A DNA stretch of 64,000 nucleotides from Kiloniella sp. EL199 (GTDB lineage Bacteria; Pseudomonadota; Alphaproteobacteria; Kiloniellales; Kiloniellaceae), in the NCBI RefSeq assembly GCF_900313065.1, contig NZ_OMPU01000013.1, positions 434,001 through 498,000 of the forward strand, written 5' to 3'. Below the pieces are notes generated by a model. It was not told where the DNA came from. It saw only the letters and a list, made by a program, of their open reading frames with translations, and made no database searches. Of the stretch, positions 1 to 8,981 are shown piece by piece. Position 1 is the stretch's first letter; every line of letters starts with the position of its first letter. The translations under genes were made by a program, and so were the position numbers.

Positions 1-20
1 ATCTTCGATAGAAATTGATT

Positions 21-52
21 AAGGGGCTGCTTTTTAGCAGCCCCTTTTTTTG
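21..52 (+). terminator. Rho-independent terminator of a gene left of the window
   Basis: An 11-bp G+C-rich stem (21-31 with 36-46) closes a 4-nt T loop and is followed by a T run on the plus strand. The T tract points to a plus-strand transcript entering from the left. It faces the end of the minus-strand DUF2339 gene, so it may also separate the two convergent units. Confidence 0.8.
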
Positions 53-103
53 TGGCGTTTGGTCTTACAAAACGAAGGTGATTTCTACGTTTGTTTCTCC
101 GCT

Positions 104-2971
104 TTAACTTTCCGGTTTGGGTACAGTGTCTTCTTCCCCGGATTTCTCACTCGGCGCAGATCCAATCGGGTAGACAAAGCGTTGATAGAGGAAGCCGATG
201 CCGATTAGGCAGAGGCCAAGGCCGATAAAGGAGGCCACGCGGTAGAGGCCGCTGAGCGCGGACATATCCCAGAGGAAGACCTTGGTGGTCACCAGAAGTA
301 CCAATCCGAGCGAGAGATGGCGTATCTTGGAAATATCCCGGATAATCCCGACAGCGAGAAGGACGCCGGCGAAAACAAGCCATGCAGCGGAATAGCTGTA
401 GCCCTCGGCGTTGAGGATGTCACCGGATGCCATGGCAAGGGGATGGAATGCGCGACGGACTTCAAGGGTCAGGTCAAGGAAGACAAGCCAGACAGCAATA
501 CCACCAATCCATGGCATGAATTTCTTATGCCCCTGATTACGGGCTTCGCGATAGATAATGATAGAGATCAAACCGGGGATGAGATAGGCGAGGGACAATT
601 GGTTGAATAGCGGCAAGTCCCCGACGAACTCGTTGGTAAAGACCGGATTGAAGACGAGGGATTGAAACAGCAAGATCTGGAACCCGGCCATAGATAACAG
701 GATCTTGGAGCCCCAGTCGCTGACAATGCGTGGCACAAGTCGGTTGCGGTAATACAGGAATGCACCGGTGATCAACCAAGACAGCGATTGCAGGCTTTGT
801 TCAAGGGGCATGTAGTATTGCGCATAAAGGTTATTGTCATTGACCAGATATCGTATCTCAAGGTTGACCAGTGCCACCCCGATAGCAAGCGCCCCGGATT
901 CAAGAATGGTGACGAGCTGATCATCTTTTTCCCGTTTGAAATAATAGGCTGCCCCTGCAAAAGCGAGAGCCGGAATACCAAAGCTATAGAGAAGCCAGAG
1001 AGCCTCGACCTCTTCCCTTGGCACAATGGGATCGAAATGATTCAAGGCGACAAGACGTATGACAACGATCACGGCAATGAAAAGAATACTTGGCCTGATA
1101 AAGGGGATACGGACTTGAGACGCAATCCATCCGGCAGAGGGCAGCAGCAGTGCAAGGGCAATGGTCAGGCCGCTTTTTTCAAAGGCGATGGCAAAGGCGA
1201 TACCCAAAGCTGCGAGAACCGCAAGGGCATAGACGCCCAATACGGGTTCCATGCCCGCTTCTGATCTTTTGGGAAGGACCTGTTTGGCGGCCATAAAGCT
1301 GAGGCCAGAGAGAACCAATGCGAGTAAGCTCCATGCGAGATCAGCACCAAGCGCAGATACCCTGAGATAAACAAACAGGAAGGCCAACAGAGGAACTGTT
1401 ACTGACAGCGTTGCCAAGTATACAGGCGTTCTGGTTTTGCTTAGGCCTTTAAAGCCGATGGCCGCCGCAATAATGGCAATAAAACCAGAGAGCAACAGGT
1501 AGAAATTAAGCTCTGGTGGAATGATGGGATTAATAAGCGTTCCTGCTTCTTGCCCGGAAACGTAGAAGGTTTCTGGCAGTTCGATTGAACCTGGGAAGGG
1601 ATAGCGCGCGACAACATAAAGCGCGACCAGTGAAATGGCTGTAAGAAGGGCTTCACAGTGTTTTAGCTTGAAGGCGCTATAGCCAAGCCCGCCAGCAATG
1701 ATAAAGAAGAAGATAAGTGAAGCGGTGGAGAAGTTATCCATGGACAAGAGGACAATTTGTAAGGCCAGTACGGATGTAATGGTGGAAAGTCCAAGGATCT
1801 TTTCCGGTGAGAGCTTGCCGACAAAATCAAAAGGATGTTTCAGGTTCTCTACAGAGGTCAGGAAGTTTTCATACCGTGGTGCGATAAAGAGACCGATTAT
1901 CAGGATTTGATGCAGGGCAAGTGGATAGACATCGCCACTTTCCCACACGTTGGCCATCCAGATAAGTTGCCAGAGAACAGAACCTGTGAGAGACATCCAG
2001 CCAAGCCACCACCAGCTTTGATAGCGCACAACAGCCAGTGCAGATGCGGTAATAAAGCTCAGATAACTGAAAAGAGCCCAGGCAGATGAATTACCTGTGC
2101 TGACGAGCATTGGAATGACAAAGGCACCTGCCATGCCCATGGCGGCAATCAATGGCCCCTGAAGCAGGGAAAGCCCCAATCCGGCAATTGCGACGATGGT
2201 CAAGAGGATAAAGGCAATGAGGGGGGGCACCAAATCGTAAAGGCCATAGGCGGCATAGATGCTGCCATAGGTGATGGCAAGACCCGCTGCGGTCAGAGCA
2301 GGAGGGACATGATTGGGTTTAAGCGCGGCGATCGCCTGTTCAATGGGACGTCTGCGCAACCATTCTCCACCAGCCATCAAGGCCAAACCAAAGAGAACGC
2401 CACATGTAATTCTGAAGCCGGGGGAAAGCAGATCGTTCTCAATGGAATATTTGATCAGAAAGACACCCCCGATAATGACGGTCAGGCTGCCAAGCCAAAC
2501 CAGCCATTGACGGGTGAAAGCCTCTTCAAAAGATTTCCAGGGACTTTTCTCACTGGAATAGCTTTCCATGGCTTCGGCAATGGACCGGGCCGCGACGGGT
2601 TGCTGGTCTTCTTGTTCAGCTTGCTGTTCGCCCTGTCTTTCGTTTAATGGTTCTTGAGCATCAGCTTTTGGCTCAGAGGTGACTGTCTCAGATGGTTTTG
2701 GAGATGAACTCAGTTCGTCTGTTGGTACGGGCTCGCTCTGGATGTTTTTGTCAGTATCAAGCGCTTTTTCTTGTGACGGTGTCACTGGTTTTTCTATTGT
2801 TGTGTCTGGTGCTGTGGCTGACACAGCCTGCTTCTCAAGGTTTTGTAGCTTGAGTTTGAGGGCAAAGATTTCACTGCGTAGCCCGCCGATTTTATACAGG
2901 GCAATAAAGGCCAGTATCGGACCACCAAAAAGAATGAGAATTCCCAGAAGAACCAGTAGTACTTCGTCCAC
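104..2971 (-). CDS. DUF2339 family large multi-pass membrane protein
   Basis: A 955-residue inner-membrane protein of the DUF2339 family, whose function is unknown. Residues about 4-26 form one membrane segment, followed by a short coiled-coil stretch and a low-complexity linker rich in Glu, Gln, Pro and Ser up to about residue 150. The remainder is a near-continuous series of hydrophobic helices, likely more than 20 membrane spans, starting at the WLVWLGSLTVIIGG segment, which is typical of the family. The start is GTG with a run of G about 8 nt upstream. It appears monocistronic, 127 bp from the next minus-strand gene. The family assignment is confident; no reaction can be given. Related proteins are often annotated only as membrane proteins, and nothing nearby suggests a partner. 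Confidence 0.85.
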   Translation of the reverse strand: MDEVLLVLLGILILFGGPILAFIALYKIGGLRSEIFALKLKLQNLEKQAVSATAPDTTIEKPVTPSQEKALDTDKNIQSEPVPTDELSSSPKPSETVTSEPKADAQEPLNERQGEQQAEQEDQQPVAARSIAEAMESYSSEKSPWKSFEEAFTRQWLVWLGSLTVIIGGVFLIKYSIENDLLSPGFRITCGVLFGLALMAGGEWLRRRPIEQAIAALKPNHVPPALTAAGLAITYGSIYAAYGLYDLVPPLIAFILLTIVAIAGLGLSLLQGPLIAAMGMAGAFVIPMLVSTGNSSAWALFSYLSFITASALAVVRYQSWWWLGWMSLTGSVLWQLIWMANVWESGDVYPLALHQILIIGLFIAPRYENFLTSVENLKHPFDFVGKLSPEKILGLSTITSVLALQIVLLSMDNFSTASLIFFFIIAGGLGYSAFKLKHCEALLTAISLVALYVVARYPFPGSIELPETFYVSGQEAGTLINPIIPPELNFYLLLSGFIAIIAAAIGFKGLSKTRTPVYLATLSVTVPLLAFLFVYLRVSALGADLAWSLLALVLSGLSFMAAKQVLPKRSEAGMEPVLGVYALAVLAALGIAFAIAFEKSGLTIALALLLPSAGWIASQVRIPFIRPSILFIAVIVVIRLVALNHFDPIVPREEVEALWLLYSFGIPALAFAGAAYYFKREKDDQLVTILESGALAIGVALVNLEIRYLVNDNNLYAQYYMPLEQSLQSLSWLITGAFLYYRNRLVPRIVSDWGSKILLSMAGFQILLFQSLVFNPVFTNEFVGDLPLFNQLSLAYLIPGLISIIIYREARNQGHKKFMPWIGGIAVWLVFLDLTLEVRRAFHPLAMASGDILNAEGYSYSAAWLVFAGVLLAVGIIRDISKIRHLSLGLVLLVTTKVFLWDMSALSGLYRVASFIGLGLCLIGIGFLYQRFVYPIGSAPSEKSGEEDTVPKPES

Positions 2972-3098
2972 AACACCCCCCTAAACCAGTATAAAAAACA
3001 CGCAAAACTGGTTGATTATACAAAAACCTCACGGGATCATAGCGTTATCTCTATGGAAGAGACAACAGGAAGCTGTGGCTTAACACAAAGAACAGATG

Positions 3099-4001
3099 TC
3101 ACCCGTCAATTTCAAAACCTCTGAAGGGCATATCCGGGCTTCTGCTCAGCCAGTTTGTATCGGGATAGTTACAGGCCCCGTCTATCAGGTGGAGTGTATA
3201 GGCCTGTCTGGACTTATCCGACGTATTTGCGCCGCTCAGGTGTGGCAACTGTCCGTGGAGCACGATCAATGATCCCTGTTTGACTTCCAGTGGAACGCGG
3301 TCTTCTTCGGGCCATGCAGTGTCGTTGAGCTTTTCTGTAACAAGCTTTCCCTCTGCATTGCGATAGTGGCGCTTTTTCAAGGGGGATTTATGGTGTCCCG
3401 GCAGGCCCCACATGCAGCCGTTCTCAAGGGTGGCATCTTCCATGGCAAACCACATGCCGATGCAGGAATGGGGTTCGGTATAGAGAAAGGTTGAATCCTG
3501 ATGACAGATAACCTCGCCGCCGATACGGGGTTGTTTGAAAATATACATGGACTGGCTCAACAAAGGTTGCACCATGCCCAAATCTTTCGCGACCTGTGCC
3601 AGATCCGGATTGCGGGAAAAGGCTGAAAATACGGGATCAAGATCGTGTTGGGCATGCCCGATCTTGTTGATGGAAAGGGCTTTGTCCTGCTTCAGGTTGC
3701 CATCGGCATCAAAGGCCCCTTCTTCAAAGAAACAACGGATTTTATCCCCTGATTTTTCGAAGTACTCATTGCCCTCGTGACTTTTATTGGTTGTCGAAAA
3801 GACAGCCCGAAATTCGTCGGGATCGAAAGCATCCACAATGATTCCCGCTTGTGTCATGAGCTTTTCGCAAGCAGCTTTGGACACAAAATCTTCTAGAACC
3901 AGAACACCATTATCATCAAAAAATTGCTTCATTTCAGCGCTAAGAATACCCCCTGCAGGGGCGGCAAATTTTTGAATAGAAGGAGTGGTGTTGTTTGTCA
4001 T
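3099..4001 (-). CDS. Phytanoyl-CoA dioxygenase (PhyH) family oxygenase
   Basis: A 300-residue Fe(II)/2-oxoglutarate-dependent dioxygenase of the PhyH family. The iron-binding facial triad is visible: the H-x-D pair is H167 and D169 in the segment CHQDST, and the distal histidine is H254 in QLPHLSG. A conserved Arg (SRQAYTLH) follows and would hold 2-oxoglutarate. Such enzymes hydroxylate small metabolites or fatty acyl chains, and the substrate cannot be read from sequence. It ends with a short PDMPFRGFE tail. The divergent neighbour is an AmpG-like transporter across a 238-bp gap, so joint regulation is possible but unproven. The ATG start lies just after a short A/G-rich stretch. The family call is strong; substrate unknown. 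Confidence 0.82.
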   Translation of the reverse strand: MTNNTTPSIQKFAAPAGGILSAEMKQFFDDNGVLVLEDFVSKAACEKLMTQAGIIVDAFDPDEFRAVFSTTNKSHEGNEYFEKSGDKIRCFFEEGAFDADGNLKQDKALSINKIGHAQHDLDPVFSAFSRNPDLAQVAKDLGMVQPLLSQSMYIFKQPRIGGEVICHQDSTFLYTEPHSCIGMWFAMEDATLENGCMWGLPGHHKSPLKKRHYRNAEGKLVTEKLNDTAWPEEDRVPLEVKQGSLIVLHGQLPHLSGANTSDKSRQAYTLHLIDGACNYPDTNWLSRSPDMPFRGFEIDG

Positions 4002-4239
4002 GTAAGGCGCATCCTGTTGCAGAGGTGTTTGACGGTGGTTGATGAGTTCGTCATTTGATTGAATTGACGATTGGATGAAAAGTCTAGAGATAACAATGTG
4101 CTTTGAGTAGAGAAAATTGTGAGTGATTTAAAATAACCCGCAGACAATTTTTGTCCCGTGGCTTATGATCCAAAAGCTGACAATTAACTATAAAAGTAAT
4201 AAAGGCCTTTGAGGCAATTGACACAGGGAAAGCAGGTAT

Positions 4240-5592
4240 ATGACCGACGGTACTCGTAAGGGAAAAAGTGACCATAACTGGTTAGAATCTCTGATGGTCT
4301 ATCGCCAGCCACGTGTCATTGGCATGTTATTTCTTGGCTTTTCTGCTGGCCTGCCTTTGCTATTGATTTTCTCCACGCTTAATACATGGCTTAGAGACGT
4401 AGGTGTTTCCCGTACCGAGATCGGATTTTTTGCTTGGGTTGGTCTGGCTTTTTCAATCAAAGTTCTTTGGGCACCATTGGTAGATCATATTGATATTCCT
4501 TTTTTATGGCGATTAGGAAAACGTCGTTCATGGATGCTTTTGGGGCAATTAGGCATCATTGTCGGCTTGATTGGTATGGCTTTCACGGATCCGACTGCAA
4601 ATCTTGCACAGATGGCGGCTTTTTCTGTTGTTGTTGCTTTTTCTTCGGCAACACAGGATATCGGGCTTGATGCTTATCGCATCGAAGCAATGGATACAGA
4701 ATATCAAGGTGCTATGTCTGCTAACTATGTTATGGGATATCGCATTGCCATGCTTGTCGCCGGGGCTGGGTCTTTGTATTTGGCGGATTTTTATTCCTGG
4801 ATATTAAGTTATCAGGTCATGGCTCTTTTGATGGGGGTTGGGATTATCACGGTCTTTGTTATCAAGGAGCCAGATAGACAAGAAACACCTGACGAAATTG
4901 AATCTTTCGCCAAATCAAATCGTTATCTCGATCAAGCACAAACAATGGTGCTAAATCCATTTGTGGATTTCTTCAAGCGGAATGGCTGGATTGGTGGATT
5001 CATTTTGGCGTTTATTGGTGCCTATAAGATCAGTGATATTATCATGGGGAATATGGCGAACCCTCTTTATATTGATCTCGGGTTCTCCAAGTCTGAAATC
5101 GCCAGTATATCCAAAGTTTTTGGTCTGATCATGACAATCGTTGGCGGTTATGTCGGTGGTATGCTGCTTATGCGGATTGGGCTTTTACCGGTTTTGCTTT
5201 TGGGAGCAATATTAGTTTGCTTAACAAATATTCTTTTTGCCATTCTTGCGCAGGTTGGTTATTCCCTTGATTTCCTTACATTAACAATCACAGCCGATAA
5301 TTTTGCTAATGGCGTTGCCAGTGCCGTGTTTATTGCTTACTTGTCCAGCCTCGTTAATAAAAGTTATACGGCGACACAATATGCATTGTTTAGTTCTTTT
5401 ATGACGTTGCCCGGGAAGTTTATTTCAGGATTTTCCGGCGTAATCATCGATCACACAGACTATACAACTTTTTTCCTCTATGCCGCAGGCATGGGTATTC
5501 CAGCAATTTTAATGGTGATCGGATTGATGGTCTATGACGCCAGACATAAGGCTGATGAAAGCCCGGAAAAGCCAATAGAAAAGATCGTTTAA
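4240..5592 (+). CDS. AmpG-family MFS transporter (putative muropeptide permease)
   Basis: A 450-residue integral membrane protein with about 12 hydrophobic helices in the major facilitator fold. The sequence resembles AmpG: PLLLIFSTLNTWLRDVGVS near the N terminus, SSATQDIGLDAYRIE in the first half, and TATQYALFSSFMTLPGKF near the C terminus. AmpG proteins import anhydro-muropeptides for cell-wall recycling and can feed beta-lactamase induction. No ampD, ampR or lactamase gene is next to it, so the substrate is inferred from family only. The ATG follows AGCAGG closely. The body looks more A+T-rich than its neighbours. It converges with dusC across 40 bp without a clear terminator. Confidence 0.8.
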   Translation: MTDGTRKGKSDHNWLESLMVYRQPRVIGMLFLGFSAGLPLLLIFSTLNTWLRDVGVSRTEIGFFAWVGLAFSIKVLWAPLVDHIDIPFLWRLGKRRSWMLLGQLGIIVGLIGMAFTDPTANLAQMAAFSVVVAFSSATQDIGLDAYRIEAMDTEYQGAMSANYVMGYRIAMLVAGAGSLYLADFYSWILSYQVMALLMGVGIITVFVIKEPDRQETPDEIESFAKSNRYLDQAQTMVLNPFVDFFKRNGWIGGFILAFIGAYKISDIIMGNMANPLYIDLGFSKSEIASISKVFGLIMTIVGGYVGGMLLMRIGLLPVLLLGAILVCLTNILFAILAQVGYSLDFLTLTITADNFANGVASAVFIAYLSSLVNKSYTATQYALFSSFMTLPGKFISGFSGVIIDHTDYTTFFLYAAGMGIPAILMVIGLMVYDARHKADESPEKPIEKIV

Positions 5593-5632
5593 TATATAGA
5601 TGTTCGAACGAGGGTGGAGAGATTGATGTGTT

Positions 5633-6613
5633 TTAACTGGCTTCCCGAAAAACATCGGCTAATAGCATACGATCAATAACTTCAGGATCTTTGATCCCGC
5701 GAACTTGGGCAAAAAGGGCTTGAGCTTCGGGATATTGTAGTTTTAGGAAGTTCAGCCATTGCTTGAGGCGTCCGGGGCCGTGTTTGTCTGGAACTTCCAA
5801 CCACATTTCCCGGTAGAAATCATGTAAGACAGGCAAGAATTCTTGCCATGACAGGATTGGAGCGTTTTGATTGTTGCTGTGCTCGTTAGACTGGTTGTCA
5901 TATTGGATCAGGCGAGCAAGATCCGGTTTGGCAATAAGGCCACGCCCGATCATGACATCGCTACAACCACTGACTTCACGACAGCGCTTATAGTCATCCA
6001 CTGTGCAGACATCGCCGTTTGCAACCACATTAATATCAATGGCTTCACGGATCCGGGCAATCCATTCCCAGTGGGCCGGGGGGCGATAGCCTTCGATCTT
6101 TGTCCTGGCGTGAACACAGACTTCGGAGGCACCACCTTCTTCGATGGCGTGAGCGTTTTCCAGAGCCTGTGATTTATCTTCATAGCCCAACCGCATTTTC
6201 GCAGTGACAGGAACTTTTTTCGGAACAGCAGCACGTACTGCTTTTACTACGTCGTGGACAATGTTGGGCTCTTTGAGCAGGACAGAGCCGCCTTTGTGCG
6301 AGTTAACGCGTTTGGAGGGGCAGCCAAAGTTAAGATCAATTGCCGGGGCACCAAGTTTCACGGCGAGTTGTGCATTCTCGCCCATAACATCAGGGTTCGA
6401 GCCAAGCAGTTGAATTGAAATTGGGGTTCCCACAGCGGTCTTGCCTGCGGTTTTAAGTTCCGGGGCAATCTTGTAGAAAGATTTTGGTGGCAGAACGAGG
6501 TCGTTGACCCGGATAAACTCTGTCACGCCCTGATCTATGCCGCCTATTGCGGTGAGTATCTGGCGCATTTGTGCATCGACCAGACCTTCCATAGGGGCAA
6601 GGATCAGCTTCAT
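5633..6613 (-). CDS. dusC: tRNA-dihydrouridine synthase (DusC type)
   Basis: A 326-residue FMN-dependent enzyme that reduces uridine to dihydrouridine in the tRNA D-loop using NADPH. The N terminus LILAPMEGLVD is the FMN-binding start of the TIM barrel. C98 in NFGCPSKRVN is the catalytic acid, and VHARTK and ANGD/MIGRG are flavin-phosphate motifs. TEFIRV early in the protein and the C-terminal KQWLNFLKLQYPEA segment resemble E. coli DusC, which modifies U16, more than DusA or DusB. Length matches DusC. It lies alone, convergent with the AmpG-like gene. The Dus family is certain; the DusC subgroup is likely. Confidence 0.85.
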   Translation of the reverse strand: MKLILAPMEGLVDAQMRQILTAIGGIDQGVTEFIRVNDLVLPPKSFYKIAPELKTAGKTAVGTPISIQLLGSNPDVMGENAQLAVKLGAPAIDLNFGCPSKRVNSHKGGSVLLKEPNIVHDVVKAVRAAVPKKVPVTAKMRLGYEDKSQALENAHAIEEGGASEVCVHARTKIEGYRPPAHWEWIARIREAIDINVVANGDVCTVDDYKRCREVSGCSDVMIGRGLIAKPDLARLIQYDNQSNEHSNNQNAPILSWQEFLPVLHDFYREMWLEVPDKHGPGRLKQWLNFLKLQYPEAQALFAQVRGIKDPEVIDRMLLADVFREAS

Positions 6614-6743
6614 GCACAGATCTTTCTATACTTAGGGATCTTTCTGTATTTACCGCTTCTCAATCTCTCTCGCCTTGAGATAACAACTATAAACTTCGAG
6701 TAACTGTGGTGCTTGCAAATTTGGTTGCTGTGTACATGGCAGA

Positions 6744-6769
6744 AATAGGGGAGTCAAAGGTCCCCTATT
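6744..6769 (-). terminator. Candidate terminator hairpin after the lipoprotein gene
   Basis: A perfect 9-bp stem (6744-6752 with 6761-6769) with an 8-nt loop lies about 50 nt past the stop of the minus-strand lipoprotein gene. The tract beyond the stem on the minus strand is only weakly T-rich, so it could instead be an mRNA 3' end stabiliser. Confidence 0.45.
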
Positions 6770-6819
6770 ATCAGATGGCATCTTATGATCTATTTCATTT
6801 AAAACTTCAGGCCAAAATT

Positions 6820-7785
6820 TCAGGAAACAGGTTTGCCATTGTAAAGCGCGTTTAGTCGTTTGAGCAGGTGATGAAGTGTTGCGCTGTCAGCTTGCCCTGT
6901 TTGCGCAATGCCAAGATCCTGTTGTGCACGTAAAAGGGCTTTACCCACATCAGGTGTATTTTTCTCAAGGTATTGAAGATCTACCAACAGGCGCTGGACA
7001 CTGTTTTGCGGGTGCGGGGTGACATAGGGTGATTTTTGAGGGGCGACAGGCTGTAGGCTAAGGTTCCAACTTTGATAAGTTTGATCTGCAATCGCATTGC
7101 TGGGGGCTAGCACAAGCCCTTGGGTTGTCAGAGAAAAGCGATTGAGAGGTCCTTCGTGCCGCACAGGGCACGCGATTGTTCTGTTGGCATACTGGTTACA
7201 AAAGGGGAAGAGGGCCTGTATGTGTTCCCAGCTACGGCGGTAGCCTGCTTCGATAATCAAATCGTTTGGGGTGGTCTGATTTGTAACGCCAACCCAACCA
7301 GTATAGTTACCAAGTGGGTTGGTGAGGTCGACTAAAGCCCAGTTATTTAACAAGGACTTCAAGCTTTTCTTTTCCGGCGTAAAACCCTGTGCGATCTGGT
7401 AACTTTTTACAGCAGAAGAGATAGTTGCATCGTCACGTTGATACCCGGCGACAAAAACCATTTCGTTGGGCTGGAACCAGCGACCGTCAACAAGATTGTA
7501 CAGGCAAGATGCAGGGGCGAGAAGCTTGCGCGTGCCAACCATCGTACCATTGCAAAAATGACGCCCGGCAATATTAAGACGCCCAATCGTACTCCAGGGA
7601 TATTCACGGGCCTCAAGCAAGGCAAATTCTTTACCCGCCAAAAACCCAGGGTTTTCATACTGTGTTGCTTCTGGGGATGTTGTTGACGAAGATGGTTGGG
7701 TTGGTGCTGATTTTTGTTGCGCACCGCACCCGGTGAGTAAGACAAATGTTGCAATCAAGAGAGCACAGAGTTTAGTGGGTGTCAT
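6820..7785 (-). CDS. Lipoprotein with trypsin-like domain lacking catalytic triad, C-terminal PG-binding-like region
   Basis: A 321-residue predicted lipoprotein: a signal peptide with lipobox LLTGC (from the second ATG, which has AAGGGA at good spacing) and then a Ser/Thr/Pro linker. Residues about 50-240 keep the frame of bacterial trypsin-like peptidases: YPWSTIGRLN, HFCNGTMVGTRKLLAPASC, VFVAGYQRD, NNWALVDL, EAGYRRSW. The active site is gone. The His motif TAAHC reads APASC, the Asp position reads NNWAL, and no GDSGSP follows the last Cys. The final 60 residues resemble a peptidoglycan-binding helical repeat (VQRLLVDLQYL...AQQDLGIAQTG). The downstream member of a tandem paralogue pair. Likely a binding or scaffold protein at the cell envelope; this role is inferred. 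Confidence 0.68.
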   Translation of the reverse strand: MTPTKLCALLIATFVLLTGCGAQQKSAPTQPSSSTTSPEATQYENPGFLAGKEFALLEAREYPWSTIGRLNIAGRHFCNGTMVGTRKLLAPASCLYNLVDGRWFQPNEMVFVAGYQRDDATISSAVKSYQIAQGFTPEKKSLKSLLNNWALVDLTNPLGNYTGWVGVTNQTTPNDLIIEAGYRRSWEHIQALFPFCNQYANRTIACPVRHEGPLNRFSLTTQGLVLAPSNAIADQTYQSWNLSLQPVAPQKSPYVTPHPQNSVQRLLVDLQYLEKNTPDVGKALLRAQQDLGIAQTGQADSATLHHLLKRLNALYNGKPVS

Positions 7786-7854
7786 TGGCATTTCCCTTAT
7801 GTCAATTGAACCTGCTTTCCAGAATAGAGCAAGCGGTTGTCAAAATATTAGCTA

Positions 7855-8823
7855 TCAGGAAGCTGGTGTTTTGGCAGCATTTATCGCATTCAGGCTTTTG
7901 ATTAATTTATAAAAAGTTTCAATACCAATGTTATCTGCCTGTGCAATGATGTCATCCTGTTTAGCTTTAATCAAAGCCTGTTTCAGATTTTCTTGTGACA
8001 GCTTTGAACTGTCGAGATAACCATGAGCTTTCAAGAGGCGACCAATAGTGTCGACCGGAACAGCTGTTATGACTGTTTCCGAAGGCTGCTGTCCATCAGA
8101 AGACAAAGACCAATTGTCTTGAATGTCATCGATGCCCGAGGGTGGGGATAGGACGAGCTGGTTTTCGTTAAGGGCAAACCAGTTGAGCAAGCCATCTACG
8201 GTAACATTGGGACAGTGATTGTTTGTTGATCCAACAGAACAATAAGGATAGGTGACAAGAGCGTGCTCCCAGCCACGTCTGTAACCTGCGGTAAGATTCT
8301 GATCGTTGTCTTTTGCGTTGCTCAGTCCTAACCAACCCGTTTTATTGCCAATTGGTGTAGAGAGAGTAACCAAAGCCCAGTCTTTTGTAATTGATGCCAG
8401 AGTTTTGTTATTGGGGTCATAGCCTTCAGCAATGTCAAAGCTACCGATCTTCGCGTTCAAATCAGCATTATCCCGTTGGTAGGCCCCTACATAGGTCATA
8501 TCGCTGTTGTCGAACCACTTGCCCTCTATTTTATTGTAAAGGCAGGACGCTGGGGTGAGGATTTTGTCGGCGCTAACAGCAACGGCATTACAAAAGTGAC
8601 GCCCGGCAATATTAAGGCGGCCCAAAGCACTCCATGGATACTCACGAGCTTCAACAACCATAATGCCGGGAGCATCAAAAAGGCCGCGTAACGGTTTTTC
8701 AGGAATAGAAAGTTTGCTGAGGGGCGTACTCTGACCTGTATCCGGGCGTGTGAAAAAGTATCCAGCAATCGCAACAATCACCAGAAAACTAATGGCCAGT
8801 ATAGCTGTCTGTTTTGACTTCAT
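7855..8823 (-). CDS. Membrane-anchored trypsin-like pseudoprotease, paralogue of the next gene
   Basis: A 322-residue protein with an N-terminal membrane anchor or uncleaved signal (AILAISFLVIVAIAGYFF). The start is the ATG at 8823, preceded by AAGGA at about 8 nt; an in-frame ATG 16 codons upstream has weaker support. The body aligns with the neighbouring lipoprotein: EAREYPWSALGRLN, HFCNAVAVSADKILTPASC, AGYRRGWEH. The catalytic His is replaced (TPASC) and the Ser motif is absent (CPNVTVDGLLNW), but the Asp position is kept (KDWALVTL). The C terminus resembles a degenerate peptidoglycan-binding repeat. It carries a TM anchor where the partner has a lipid anchor, which suggests duplication followed by different envelope placement. 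It is separated from phoB by a terminator, so it is probably its own unit with the lipoprotein gene 69 bp downstream. Confidence 0.68.
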   Translation of the reverse strand: MKSKQTAILAISFLVIVAIAGYFFTRPDTGQSTPLSKLSIPEKPLRGLFDAPGIMVVEAREYPWSALGRLNIAGRHFCNAVAVSADKILTPASCLYNKIEGKWFDNSDMTYVGAYQRDNADLNAKIGSFDIAEGYDPNNKTLASITKDWALVTLSTPIGNKTGWLGLSNAKDNDQNLTAGYRRGWEHALVTYPYCSVGSTNNHCPNVTVDGLLNWFALNENQLVLSPPSGIDDIQDNWSLSSDGQQPSETVITAVPVDTIGRLLKAHGYLDSSKLSQENLKQALIKAKQDDIIAQADNIGIETFYKLIKSLNAINAAKTPAS

Positions 8824-8923
8824 GTGAGTTTCCTTAAACCTTAATGAGTAAGGATTAGTGAAACATTTCAAATTCTAAAAAACTATTGGTAATACCCACA
8901 GTCAAAACAAAGAACAATGAACT

Positions 8924-8950
8924 AAAAAAGGCCGTGGAAACCACGGCCTT
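8924..8950 (-). terminator. Rho-independent terminator of the pst-phoU-phoB operon
   Basis: A perfect 10-bp stem (8928-8937 with 8941-8950) with a 3-nt loop, followed on the minus strand by a T run, about 30 nt past the phoB stop. Confidence 0.88.
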
Positions 8951-8981
8951 CAGTAGCAAATTTCATATGTAAATTCAGATC

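Noticed and set aside
788-1264. Plus-strand frame of 158 codons inside the DUF2339 gene
   Set aside because: It lacks a promoter or ribosome site and reads as the reverse of membrane helices.
4048-4070. TCGTCA...TGACGA inverted repeat between the PhyH and AmpG-like genes
   Set aside because: Only 6-bp arms with an 11-bp gap; too weak to call an operator.
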